In this document: one piece after another, positions 49,091 through 62,000 of the stretch
How the letters are laid out: every line of letters starts with the position of its first letter
Position numbering within the stretch: the stretch's first letter is position 1
From: Lethocerus indicus
Lineage: Eukaryota; Arthropoda; Insecta; Hemiptera; Belostomatidae
NCBI GenBank assembly: GCA_019843655.1
Contig: JACDQD010000010.1
Coordinates: 2,587,637-2,651,636, forward strand
Length of the DNA stretch: 64,000 nucleotides
Reading direction: 5' to 3'
The notes under the pieces: model-generated
Told to the model about the DNA's origin: nothing
The model's input: the letters and a program-made list of their open reading frames with translations, nothing else
Databases searched by the model: none
Made by a program: the position numbers and the translations under genes

Positions 49091-51665
49091 ATTCTTGTTG
49101 TATTACTCGCGAACCCAAGCCATAGCCAAAACCGGACTAGTTAGGAAACAAATAAAGGAGGTAAAAAAAATCACTGGAGTATGTGTGGCATTTTTTGTTT
49201 TATTTTCCGAGTATCTCGATATTCAATCGAGGGGTAGATTTTTCATGCATATTTGTGCAGTTCGGGCTCGTTTTTTACTGCGTCCAAGGGGAATCCGCAT
49301 TGGGCTAAAAACCTTCACTTTTTTCCTCAGTTGCTCTCTATATTCGTCGGCTATTTTTTCTTATGTTTCGGAGGTAAAATTTCTTTTCTTTTCGCTGTCC
49401 TATATTTCTTCCTGCCACGGTCTTAAGATTAGAGCGAAGAGGGAAATGAGGCGGAAAAATTTACCTTTTATTCTCTTCATAATGCTCTATGCATGGCGGG
49501 AAAATTACTGAAAGGGTCGGTGGTGGGAGGGAGTCTGTTGAAATATTGCCGCTCGAGTTTTCTGTTTCTCATTCCGTTTTCATATGAGCGAATATACAAG
49601 GCCAATGGCTCAAAACGGGATATTTTTTTTGCCCCTGCAGATAAGCCCGCCCTGTAAAATTAGGATTCGTATACAGAATTGAATTACTACGGTGTATGGG
49701 AGTAAAATCACAAAATATCTGAGCAATATTCCTCCTCACTCCCTGCGGATGAAAAATGTCGATAACTTATTACACACCGTCGGTAAATAAATTGTTTGCG
49801 TCTCTCCCTTGGATTTAACATTCGTTGTCATCTTATTTACTTGTGTTACTCGAATAAAATAAATCATTTTTATTTCTTCCGTCTTACAAAAAAAAATGAA
49901 AGAGTTTTTAAAAAATGTACATAATGTTTGGGACATTATCAGTCGCGTGATTGTCCGCCTCCTGCTGGTTTCGTGCACGGTTTGTCCCCAAATGCGAAAT
50001 ATTATAAACGAAGTCACGAGCAGCTATAAGCTAATGGGCTAAAGACATTTCCTGAGAGGCAGATTTCCCAATATAAGTAATTTTTCAAATATTCCCTAGT
50101 TTCTTTTTTATTGCATACTACCTAAGGTTTGGCAGTGAAAATATGTGCGGTAAAATAATGTACAATTCTGGTAATTTATTTTTAAACTTTTATTTCCTTA
50201 TAATGTAACCGAACCAACTCATTAGCTGAGCTAACTTTTTAGCTCTTAACGAGCTGAACCAAGGCACTACTGTCTGCTATAGAATGGGATTTCTGATAGT
50301 TTGAAGATCTGTCGCTAGGTGCGCTCTCTGACTCATAGCAGTGACAGGCTAAGTAGCTAAGTAATCAAATAACTCCGGTGATAAGACGTCCTTAGAAACT
50401 TTCCAAAAAAGGGTAGTGTTACAAACATCATATACTTCATATGTTTGATTCATGTTATACAGGAAGTTATATTTTAGCATAATGCGGGAGTTTATTATGT
50501 GACCTGATTATAAATAATTTACAAGTAATGTTAGTAGGACTTTATTGGCTGGTATTGAAGCCCGAGTCTATATACATTTTAGTATATTGAAGTTTATGAC
50601 CTCCTTTCGTAACTTTTCCCTGACGTGGCGGGCCGAATTTTCCTTAAATTAGAACTTGCAACTGAAGTTTAATTACTTTTAAGTAAAATGTAAAGAAGAA
50701 TAGGGGTAATTCTGCAGAGAAGAACCAGCTGGTAAAGAGGAGTCCCTGATTTGCGAGTACAATTTGTTCATCTGCATCGATTGGGCGGTCTACAGAAATA
50801 AATTATGCAGGAGCGATTATAAAGAATCGTTATCTCTGTGAAAAGGTTTTCCCTCTCGAGTGTTTTTCCCGTGCAGTTGTAAGATGCAACAACATGAATA
50901 TTTCATCGGCCTTTTGTACTGGCAAATTTATCATTCTTTTGGATCTTATTAAATTACGTGGGGTACGAAATAATGGACAAAAAGCTAAAAATTAACGACA
51001 TAAAAGTAAGACCGTTTTATTCTGAGCATCATTTATCCACCTCTCGTCCTTTCGACCTTTCTCCAAATAAAAAAATAAGTTAACTTAGTAGGATGAAATG
51101 AAAGGGAACACATAAAAACATATTGAGGAACGTTTTAAAAATATAATATGCACAAGTACACACTAATTGGAACAATATTGTTCATGCCCAACATGGGTCA
51201 TTTAAAGTAATCTCGACTGATTAATACCGTGCGGGCTGGATTAGAAGCAAAGACAGACTCGGCCAAATATAACATTGCACGTTTTTTGGATGCAATCGAC
51301 GTACAAGACACAAACTTGAAGCACAAATACAGATGATCGAGAATGTGGGTGAAACGTGCTCTACGGACTTGGAAAACGTGCTCCCTGCCCGAAGAGTTCC
51401 CGATATAGAATTCCGGGGTGAACGCCCCGGAGGATTGTAAACTTGAAAATATACTTATGATTCAGTGAACAAGTGTAGACCGCCACCACCGCTGCCAATA
51501 ATAACAGACCGTGTAATGTCCGCAGTTTAGAGCCCGAGGAAGGTCGACAAAAACGCCCCGGAGGCTCCGTACTGGAGAGCTTGAATTATTTAGTTCGCTT
51601 CGGTATTCGGTTTTCCATTGATCTGGAATGTTTTCATAACTTCAGATATTTGTCCGAAGGTTATT

Positions 51666-51708
51666 CGGTCGAAGTTTCGGCTTTTCGCCATGTGTTCGAG
51701 GCATTCCG
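51666..51708 (-). repeat. dispersed motif family 2, copy near 51.7 kb
   Basis: TTTCGGCTTTTCGCCAT on the plus strand, followed by a GCATTCCGT word, matches the copy at 63619-63660 closely. Confidence 0.55.
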
Positions 51709-52306
51709 TTAGTGATAGGGTGCGTTTCTCAGGCGTGTCAGCTGCCAATGAAGCATAATGTAATCAGTTGGTGCGGCGGTGTCTTTTTCTTGTTTTATTG
51801 TTGCTAGGGTTTTGGAATGTCTGTTTTCTTTTTCGACGGTCAGCATTTGGATAACTAAACCAAAAATTTAATTCTTACCCTTATTTACTCTATTCATTAT
51901 ATTTTAATTTTTGTTTCATCTTGTAAAGCTCTACAAAGTGGAAAACACTTAAATAGGCTTTTTGTTATTTTTTACTCTATCCAGTAATACTTCGACCTGC
52001 AATCGGATAATTAGATTGATTTGATTTCAACTTTTTTGATATTCAAAGCAAATAAAGTTGAAAGTGGTTACCAATAATTATTTAGTCGGTGCGTTCATTA
52101 GCCATTGATTATTAGGCGCGTAAATGCCCCCTTAAAATGTGTAAAATCATTCGGAATAATAATTCTCAGAGAAATTCCTCAGCGGCAAGGCGATCCATGT
52201 TTTGAATTAGCCGTTTCACGCCATCCTCTCATCACGCGGCAAAACTTTGTGCCCAGTCATTGTCCTCTATCTCTCTCCAGCCGTTTAATGGGACTCGGTC
52301 CAAGAA

Positions 52307-52324
52307 CCGCCTAATGGATAAGGC
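52307..52324 (+). repeat. tRNA-Arg-like A-box fragment
   Basis: CCGCCTAATGGATAAGGC closely matches the D-arm and A-box of eukaryotic tRNA-Arg, where GGCCTAATGGATAAGGC is typical. The anticodon arm and B-box do not follow, so it is a tRNA relic or the head of a tRNA-derived SINE, not a working gene. Confidence 0.45.
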
Positions 52325-53551
52325 TTCAAGCGACCTCGAACCGCGGACTTTCACTGTCTTGTTTCATAGACGAATGGGAGAAGGAAATCACATTCTGAAT
52401 TTGCATTGAACATGATTTACAAAGGAAACGTGTGTTCTGAGAGCGGAAATTTTACTTTCGATTTAACTTTCTGATCCCGAAGAAATATCTGTATAGTAAC
52501 AAAAAAATGCGAGCTTGATGCATGCCCTTGCTGTTAAACTAATTTACGGAATATAAATTTTAAATTCATGTTATTTGTAGATCGGTCAAGCGTTTACATC
52601 GTGTAGTTAAATTTGCTCGAGTGCTTACACATTGACAACTGTTATCGCGCGCTTGTTAACTCGAAATAATTATTTCGACACTCACGCACCGCCATAAATT
52701 GTTTTCAACGACCCCTTTATAAAAACAGACGCCGGGTCCGGGTTTACACATTCGATAAAAACGAACTCGTTTAACTTTTCGTCACGTAGGACGATGGCGT
52801 GACGGGTGGTACCCGAAATTGTGCCCTTAAAAAATATATTCAATATTTATCAGTGGGTGCGGGCGGGGGGCGGTTTGGTGCCCTTACCCGCCTCGCTGTT
52901 CGGCCACATAAATATCTGTCGATCTTAATGGCCGATATTAATGTTCAAAAGCGAATTTTACATTTTTTTAAAAAGGAAATTACCGTTTTTCCTCGCCAGT
53001 TTGTTTTCTAGAGCATTGTAGGAAAATCATTTAAGCGAAACTGGCAATACGGAATTTAGTAGATACATTCTATAAAGTGTCCCGAGTTTATTTCTGCTCC
53101 AATGGCGATCATACAAATTTGCAACCACTTTATTTTCTTTAAATACGCTGTTAAATACACTGTTTTGATACACTGTTCACATGGACACTAAATCAGCCTT
53201 TAGTACTATAATATTATTGTTAATATAAACTGTTACATTCACCAGTTGTTCATCGAACGTTCAAACCTATGTTCGGGGTTCTCTTAGCTAGGTGTGAGGA
53301 AACTCACAAACTCAAAAAATAGCTTCTTATCCCACTGCCACTGGTTGAACTGTCGAACCGAATTCTACTGGAATGAGTTTTGAAAAGTTTGTAAAATCAC
53401 CCAGTTCAAGACAAATTTAACCCCTTGAACTTTACCTGTCCTTAAACAGAATCCCTCCGAACGAGAACACATGGGTGAAAAAACAGCACATGGTAGTTCT
53501 GAGAGAAAATATCAAAGAGAAGAGTTAAGTAAATAAAAAAGAATAACTTAC

Positions 53552-53634
53552 CCGCTGTGTTAGTGGTTTTTTTTGTAAAAAGAATAGTAGACAGTGAATG
53601 TATGGGATGAGAGGGGTTAAAATATATATATCGG
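53552..53634 (-). promoter_or_regulatory. candidate TATA promoter and noncoding first exon
   Basis: On the minus strand, TATATATATTTTAA (near 53620-53633) is followed about 30 bases later by an initiator-like TTCACTG (near 53592-53598). About 45 bases further on is a strong donor, GCGG|GTAAGT, whose last exon base is 53552. The arrangement fits a TATA-containing promoter with a short 5' UTR exon. Upstream DNA (53.7-53.9 kb) is locally rich in mixed purines. AT microsatellite-like TATA runs are common here, so chance is possible. Confidence 0.22.
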
Positions 53635-56268
53635 TTGGTAGTTCTTCTCAGGTCTTGGAGGAGGTCGTTAAGACTCGGGCAGATCCAATGAGCTGGCCCC
53701 AAGCCCAAGCCCAGAGATAGAGGGGCTTCGACTTTTTTTTCCTCTTTTCCTAACTCATTTTTTCTATTTTTTTCTCTTGCTTCTCTTCCTTGCCGGTCCC
53801 AGACCGGGCGGCTGAAAAGTTGCACCGGAGTCAGCCGATAAACTCGAGAAGTTAAGCGCTCGGTTGCGGTAAATGTGCGGAATTGAGTCGCGGCCGCTTG
53901 CACTGTTTTTTTCTTCGTTGCCCTTTTTTTATCCTTTTTTTGTTTTTCCGGCCCTTCTATTTTTCGAGTGCTACGATTACCGAAAACCACAAATTGAATT
54001 TTTTGCCTACTCGAAAGTATTAGGCATTATTTTATGCTTGCTTCATATCGGTGTAGGGGAAAACAATGGAAGAGTGTACAAGAGAGCTGTACAAGATTTG
54101 GAAGCTGGAGAAAATTAATTAAACTCATTATATTGGGGGATCTCAAAATAAGTCTTGACCATCGAATCAAAATTTACACATAATCCATTGAAATTTGCAG
54201 TTGGGTAAAATTTACATTGGGGTCGATTCCCATATTATTTGGACACAGTGTAGTCCGGGCCTGTGAAAGTACAGCAGTGAGTAACATAGCATATGGCCCT
54301 TTGTTTTCATTGGTTTTAGCCCTTATAATGCAATCTAATGGAAATAATCCCTGACGAATTTCGTAAGGTAAGCCCAGAGGGGGATAACACATTTAGGGGG
54401 GGTGGGGTGGTGCTCTAAGCATTTAGGGTCCTAACTTTATTATTGCCTTAACCCGTACCGGGGCACACGTGCTCCTCCCAAAACCCCAATCTAATCTGCC
54501 GGACAGTTTTACACACGGCAAAGAAATTACCGCCCCGAATTACAATTTTCATTAAACTCACTCTCAATTCAGTTAGGACCGCCGGCCCGGCTACGGATTT
54601 TATCCGACCCTCCCCCTCCCTCAGTCCCGCTCTAATACCGACAAAGGTTTCGGCTTTTCCAAACGTGAAAAACACTCCAATGCCCGTCATCCGCACAAAA
54701 GGTGTATTTATCTTGTTTTTGATGTGTAATTGGATCACTCGTTAATATTTGCAGTTTCATTTTAATTCGATTCATTTTAAATTCGCCAAGGTATTGTGAA
54801 AATATTCCGAAATTCAATGTAGATTGAAATAACCAAGCTTAAAATTCTTTTAACACCTTCATGTATATATTGCAAGATATTAGAGTAGAAGCAGACCCAA
54901 AATTTGTAACTATTATAATACTAAACGTATAATTGTGTTAATACTGTGTTCATAATATTGTAGGTAAATTAATATGACGAGGATACTTTGACTTTGAAGA
55001 TCAAAGTATTTTAAATATTAATAAATATCAAATATGGCCTGTCTAGCTCATCATAGATCGTGTTCATCGCTATCTTAAGACCTCGTTTCTGTTCTCTGTC
55101 TCGCTGGTTTAACTGTATGAAAATTCGTCAATAATTGATATTCATATTAAATTCGAAAGTCCTATTCTTAGGCAAAATGGCGTGAATTATAGGCTTTTTT
55201 GCTGGGAAGTTCAATAAAGTTGAATCCGATTATGAAATGCAGTTTTCGCATAGGAGACTAATAGGCGACGTCCAATTTTAGCCTGTCATAAAAGAGCGGC
55301 CGAATTAATAACCGGGAATTTTTTTTTCCCGGAAACACGTCCCAACCCCTCATGATTTCAATATGGCGTCAACGCTAATTAACATTCATAATGCGGCGGC
55401 GAAACGACGTTCGGAATAACCGTCTAATTATTCGCCGAGGAAAAAAAAAAAAAGGTTCTCATCTTTTTGGTAAATTAATTCAGAGTGTCTCCCTTTACCT
55501 CTCGGGGTCATAATTTCCTCTTTTTTTTCCGAGGGGGTCCGGGCGGCCCTCGAATTGCCGTCCCGAGGGCTTCTGCCGCCGTTGGACCCACCGATGAAAA
55601 CTCATTATCACGAATACCGCCTCTGACATTATTTTTCGTTTTAAAATATATTTCAAAACCGTATTCGTTAACCTTTATTTTCGACGGGGGGGGGGAGGAG
55701 GGCTCTTCCCGATTTTCAACTAAATATTCCTCTCCGACTGTTTTTACCGGGCCCATTTTTCGTAATTTAATTTGACGCAAAATGAAATGAATACTTACCG
55801 GTTTAAAGATAGAAAAAAACTTCCACGTTCTCTTTGAGCAGTGAGAATTTCTATCTCACGACTGCTTACTGTCAGCTTATTGCCTCCGTTTTCACAAAGC
55901 TTTATGATTTGGGATATCACCTTATTGTGATCTAATCGTACAGGTTACGACAATAACATTCGGGCACAGGTGTCATAAACCATTAAATATTATAAGTCAT
56001 TTAGTATAAATCTCATGTCATTTGCGATCTACAACAATTGGAAGATATGTGCATTCCACGAAGGTGTCGATCTTTGGAGTAATAGCAACCTTGGATTTAA
56101 TTGATAATCATCTTGATTATTATATAACAATATTGCTGTGACCATTGAAGGTTATTTATCGTAATTTCTTATCTTCACCCGCTTAGTCCTAAGTTAGATC
56201 GCTTTTAGTATCTAGTTGTCTTCAGTACGACTTTGTCAGTTAAGTAGTAATAACGAACTTCTGTACCT
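53635..56268. other. noncoding stretch
   Basis: It includes the longest unbroken frame of the window on the minus strand (53442-53990). That frame is low-complexity, Lys/Arg-rich and shows no domain. No RNA or repeat was recognised apart from homopolymer runs. Confidence 0.5.
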
Positions 56269-56338
56269 ATGTCGGCTATCGATGAAGCATCCTGTCAATG
56301 AACAGGTGCTGACAGGATGCTTCGTCGGTAGCCGATAT
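56269..56338 (+). ncRNA. 29-bp hairpin, candidate microRNA precursor
   Basis: The 5' arm 56269-56297 and the 3' arm 56310-56338 pair over 29 positions around a 12-base loop (ATGAACAGGTGC). The arms are complementary throughout except for three G-U wobbles, all of them wobbles only when read on the plus strand. Arm ends such as TGACAGGATGCTTCGTCGG and GATGAAGCATCCTGTCA give 20-24-base duplexes. Length and loop suit a pre-miRNA or small hpRNA. I do not recognise a known miRNA seed. A recent fold-back duplication is the alternative. Confidence 0.4.
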
Positions 56339-59300
56339 TTACTGATTTATTTATTTCATTTATAATATATGAGTCGGTAAAACTGTGACGATTACAGGGC
56401 AGTAATTCTGTTTCTCAAAGTTAATTAAAACAGCGTTGATCAAAGCGACACAATTTGCCATCATACAGGGGGGGGGGGTAACAGAAGTCCACAAGTTAGT
56501 TTCCGGGAACTAATCTGGTGCCAGAAAGCATTGTGGGGGTTGATGGGGGGCTGGTGGTTTGTTATGAGCGTGGGCAGCCCGCGTAATTAAACAGTTTACA
56601 GGCCCATTAGGGGTGGGGGGGGGGTGAGCGCAACCCCATCATGGGCCCAATTGTCGCCGTTCCAAAGCGGCCCTTTTGAATTCACAGTTTTAAATTTGTG
56701 AACGGACTCTCTGTATTGATTTGCGTTAAATGGTCGATTTCGCATTTTGGACTTCCATATAAGTTTATATTTCTGGAACCGGATTGCTCTGCAACCTCCG
56801 ATAGCACTGGGTGTTGGAGTTCCGGCAAATTACCTCCGGTATTGTATAAAATCCAGCGTCCGTTTCTGTTGCCCACCCGCTTTATTTTACAGTTGAATCA
56901 GCGTATCGCCGACACTAATGATTCCATTGCTCTTATTACTTACACTTAGGCTTATCGCTAAGGGCCGCCATTAGGGAAACGCCTATTACCCTCCTGGGGA
57001 GAAGCCAACGGCACTGAGTCGGTTGAACTTATAATTATTCGAAATCAAGTTTTCTGGCTTGAGAAAGATTCGTATTCTGACTTTCTTTTTGGTGGGCCGC
57101 CAAGTTCACAAATTTCCTGAGTCCTCCGACCCCAAACTGTTTTTCGACAGTTTAGAATATCATCACTGTGATGGATTTTTATTCCTTTAATGAATTTTTA
57201 TTTCTTTTAATTTCTAGAGGATAGTTACAATATACAATATACGGGTAGGTTTTTATTTTTCGAAGGAATACAAAGTAAGAAACTAAATATACGTTATTGG
57301 TTGTATATTAACATATCAGGCATTCCGTGGTCACTGTTGCAAGACGTTTGCTAAGAACCAAACAGATAACTTACACTCGAATGTCGGTTATTAAATTCTC
57401 TCTCCTCATCTCTGTACAGTGAGTGAAAGTTGAGCGTACATCATATAATAATTGGATATTCCCTTTTGAAACGTTCTCAGTGGAAGGAGTTTAAGATCGT
57501 ACGCGGAAATGTGTACAGCCGGAGGCTTTGTCGGGAAAATCTCGGTCGGCGTTAATTATCGTTTTCCGAGGCGCTCTTTTCAGAACGGATTTCCCACCCG
57601 GGGTTATTCCGTGGTTGGGGAGGCCTGAAATTCTAAAGCCGGGCGCAAAGGTGAATGCCGGAGGTTGGAGAAGCCGCGAGAGACTTAATTGCCCCGGTAT
57701 TTGGTGCGGGAAGCGTTTCATATTGTGACTGCGGTAAAAGCCGGCATTTATATTGGGCCGGGATGTTAATTACGAGTATGTGCCGGCCTTCGTTCACCCC
57801 TCCAGGGTAAACTATCATCGATTGCCTCTCTCTCTCCCTCCCTCTCTGTATATATTATACACAACTGGAATGCTGTATATCCCGGCTACGCTTCAATGCC
57901 TGATCCTCCCACGGCGTTGGAACATACCATCTTCCTCAGGCCCGTTGTGGAATGTACGATTCCGAGATTATAACCCGAACCATCCGCCCCCGCGTTCGGA
58001 GACGCCCCATTTAATCCAGATTGTTGAAGACTGGAGCGGCAGATTATTGGCGGGGAGGGTTCAATTATACTATTCGGCATACCACCGGAAGCTTATGAAA
58101 TACAAAGCTATTGAAATTAACGCTGTAGGCTGTGGTGTTCTTGATTCGCGGGAAGGGTATTTCCCAGCTACATCCGGACAAGCGGATTAAGGTTTTCCCT
58201 CCTGGGAGGTTCCTCCCACCGTCAGTTGACACGCGAACGCCGTCTACTTCACGCGAGTGAAGTCGTTCATAATGGGGTGTAATTGAAATTAAACTAAATG
58301 AACTGAACATAGTTAATATTTCGTGACAATGACTTTTTCTGCATACAATCCACCAATTGTCACTTAGGTGAAGTTCTTTTGGAGCATGCCTTTTCATCGA
58401 TCTTATCATAATGGGCCTGTATTTATTCCAGTAAATATAAAGAAAGGCTCTAGGTATTGGAGCATTTGAGCAGACCTACTATTCCGGTCGAGAGTGATTA
58501 CGTTGAAAAATCTGATTGACGAACGCGTGAACCCGATATCTGTGTATAGCTTAGGTGTTTGTAGTGGGGGCCTGTCGAAGGTTAGAGGGCGCCATCTCTA
58601 ATTTAGAGGTGACTGCTAATTACAGCCCCTGTCTGTTTATTTTGACCAGATTGGGTCTCTGGCCTGGCCCTTCTGATACTTGCGCCGGCTTTACTTCGTT
58701 TAATACTCAAACTTAGCCATTAAGTCTGTAATTTGCACGACTTCCCTGACACTCAATCAGCACCTGAATAAGTTACTCTTTGGACTTTGGGGAGATCGCT
58801 AATGTTTGTAATAATTAGATTATTTTAGGCGAAGATAAATATAATATATAAAATACTCGCATAATATCATGTTGCACAAATACGAACACAAATTATTTTT
58901 AATATTTTATTTATTATTTTACTTTGGAATACCTATTAATATTAATTAATATTTCACATTATATACTATTAATACTTTTAGAATGTTCTATTAATACTAT
59001 CAATACTATTAACACTTGACATTGTTGGATCGTCAATCATCAATCGTCAACTAAAAACTTCACATTTACCCAAAACTATTCTTAAAATATTGTATGTATA
59101 TATATCGGCAGAAAATCAAAGTTTTCCTAATTTTTTCGTAACAACAAGCATATATTTTATCAACGCTACTTCGTTCTCTCTTTAATTACTTATCTGACCC
59201 GATTTTCTTTTCAGTATTTCCATTGTTTTAAATTCATTCTGAATATATTACAACAACAAGTCAAAATGGCAGACTACCTCAAGTAGTTATTTTATGTTTG

Positions 59301-61964
59301 CAAAAAAAGGCCGATAAAGTCAAATAAATGGTCACTTCGCTACATCACTCCAATTAATAAACATTTCATGTCGCGGTTTAAGATTTAAATGCCAAATAAA
59401 CGTTTTCAGACTTTTGATGTTGGATTTGGATCGCCAAATGGTGTTATCAACATAACACAGGGCACTTTGTAGTTAATCGAGTCCGATCGGGTTTTAATGG
59501 TGATTGGGATTGACGCAGGTTTAGTCTATGCTGAGCTCAGTTGGGCCATTACAGAGTCTGTGTGATCGCTTAATATTTTCTGGCCGCTGTTGTGCAAAAC
59601 GTTAACGGTCGTGTTCGTTATCGAGGGCCCAATCGGAAATTGTCTGTGTTATTACTTGAATGAATCGGTTTATTTTACGTTTATGTTTCTGTAAATATTC
59701 CACTGAAGCGATGGAAAAATCATAAATGAACATTATCAATATTATTATAATATTGTGATTGGATAATGTGAGAGAAATGGTAAATACGTTCAAATGATTA
59801 AAAATGTCCTCTTGTTTAACTAAATACATATTTTTATAGCACCCTATTATTTAGGTAGTTATTATTTTTAAGTACTTTGATCCCTATGTTTTTTTCTAAT
59901 TAAGGGAGTACCATGTGGTTATATGTTGAGCTCCAAATGATTAAGCAGCACTGACTGGATGCCAGCTAACATTTGGCATACTACTACCGATAGGCAATAC
60001 CCAAAAATGGTCCCACGAAAACCGCAGAAGGCTATAATAAGTAATGATTTTTATGATTAAATTTAATTGTATCGATTATTTTATTTTAATTTTTTCTACG
60101 TGGTTGATGGAAACAACTGAAGTGTTTATCTCGGCTTTAGAAAACAATAAAACAAAAATCAACCCTTTTAGCTGGAGGGCAGCGCAATTCAGAAGAGCGG
60201 TTAAAGCGATACTTTCTCAGTGACTGCTGGAAATAATGGACTTTTCAACTTGCATTCGTTATTGTCAACAATTGGATTGGTCCAGCTCCGCTCAACGGGA
60301 AAACGAATGACTAGGTCTGGGACTAAACGCCAACTTTTCATTCCCTTTTTATTCTTTTCATTTTCCCTCTTTACCAGCACATCTCAATGTATATTCCTTT
60401 GGTTTCGTATCGTATGCTAGGAGCACGATAGTCAATAGTATAATCAATCAATGCAACGTACCTAATTTTATTACCGGTGCCAATTTTCACCACCATTATT
60501 TTCCTCACCCAATATCCTAAAATTCCACCGTTTTTCTGAAAAATAGAAATTAACTTATAAAGTCCCGTAACAGTACGGGCTCGATTTCGTGATCCGGCTG
60601 AAGGCAATATCACTTTTCCATATCTCCCGGCCATGAACTTAGCTCAATAATTTACCATTGGTAGTTTGCGTGCAGATGTTTACTTCAATCGTGACTTATT
60701 TGGGGACTTTGTGAAAATTTTTTTTTTCGCTTCCTCGTGTTTATTTTAAAATATATACACTACGGAGATTATTCAACTTTGGAATTATTAGAGAGAAAGA
60801 TCGTTAGAAATCAATATTTCTGCAGGCTTACTTACTGATTTATAGGGCATAAAATTGTTTTTTTTTGGTTTATCAATAGTCAAACACGAAATAGTTGTAT
60901 CTCATAATGCGCTTCTTTTATCTTCTTTGTTATACATATACATTGTAACGTTCGGTATATAAACGTTATGTACGTATACGTTTAGGTTGGCCAAGCAGCA
61001 TTAAAGCTGGGATTATTTTCGAGACCGTAAAATACAGGATGAATTCTGATTTTATATTCGGTCTATGAAATAAGAGAAAAAGCGGGTTCTAGAGGGAGGG
61101 GCGAGAGAGAGAGAGAGACAGCTAGTTGTGTCCTAGGAGAATGTCAAATGCAATCACCGGGATGCGTCCCGTATAGTCTTTACGGTTTTACTGTCCTCTA
61201 TTTACGACCCTCCCGGCCCCCATGTTCACTCCCTCCGTTCATTCTAATTGAATTGAGTTCGTTCCCTAGAAATAATACAGTCGCCCGATTTCATGGGCGG
61301 TGGCGACAACCGCGAATAAACTGACCGTGAGTGGTCCTGTCAAAATTGAACGTAAATAAATTTGCTGCTGTACTAAATCCTTTTAAAATGTTTATGTTTA
61401 TATGGCCCCTCCCCTATTGGCTATAGCTCGGTTTTTAATTATTCGCGGGGGTTCAGAAATGACTGTCATTCAGAATTTTGTTGGCTTCCTCCCTTTAAAA
61501 TTCGAATGTGAAATGTTTTGGCCGTACGACGTCATATACAAACAGATGTTACCCCCGTCTACCTTCCTGCGTACGCGCAACAGACAAAGTTCGTTTCTAT
61601 GACGACTGTTGACCTACAAGTAGCAGAACTTTGTTCGCATGACAACGCTTGTCATCGTTGAACCGAGCAATAATGTTCGTTTCTAAGCAATGCGGCTTTG
61701 TACAAAGTACAGTCTCCTGTGGGGATTGCCATAAAATATGAATTCGCAAATTGAACAATAATTTTTTCATGTCAGGTGATACAATTATAATATAAAATTA
61801 TTAATTGATACGTTATTTCCGCGATCTTCTACCCTATCCCTTTCTGGGCGAAGGATGGTTTCCAATAATACAGGAAAAACCGAGTCTTAATCCTGAGAGA
61901 ATTAAGGACACCCCACCACCGGATAGATAGAGGACTCCAAGTTGATCTAACTCTTCGGTAGGAC
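56339..61964. other. noncoding stretch
   Basis: No coding exon was supported. Poly-G runs lie near 56468 and 56620, a C/T-rich tract near 57825-57846, and AT-rich tandem-like CTATTAATA words at 58.9-59.0 kb. A diverged relative of motif family 1 lies on the minus strand near 57911-57940 (CCTGAGGAAGATGG, then TTCCAACGCCG). Confidence 0.45.
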
Positions 61965-62000
61965 CCTGATGATGGGGGCAGTAAGAATTCCGAAACGTCG
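61965..62000 (+). repeat. dispersed motif family 1, copy near 62.0 kb
   Basis: It reads CCTGATGATGG, then GCAGTAAGAATTCC and GAAACGTCG, matching the minus-strand copy at 22002-22040. Sequences of the form CTGATGATGG..CCGAAACGTCG are common in animal retroelement-derived repeats. The element boundaries are not visible. Confidence 0.65.

Larger units (their letters stand above)
48411..53551 (-). other. noncoding stretch, possible 5' UTR intron
   Basis: No secure exon was found. It contains motif copies near 49060 and 51666 and a tRNA-Arg-like A-box at 52307. Composition is mixed. Confidence 0.4.

Noticed and set aside
53442..53990. Longest unbroken frame (182 codons, minus strand)
   Set aside because: Low-complexity Lys/Arg-rich translation with no domain and no conserved pattern. 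It overlaps the candidate promoter. In 64 kb of mixed GC, one frame of this length is not surprising.
60460..60540. Open segment on the minus strand (KNGGILGYWVRK...)
   Set aside because: It has an acceptor and a GTACGT donor, and its phase could join the 48.4-kb candidate. There is no membrane or family signature and no second line of evidence, so it is left out.
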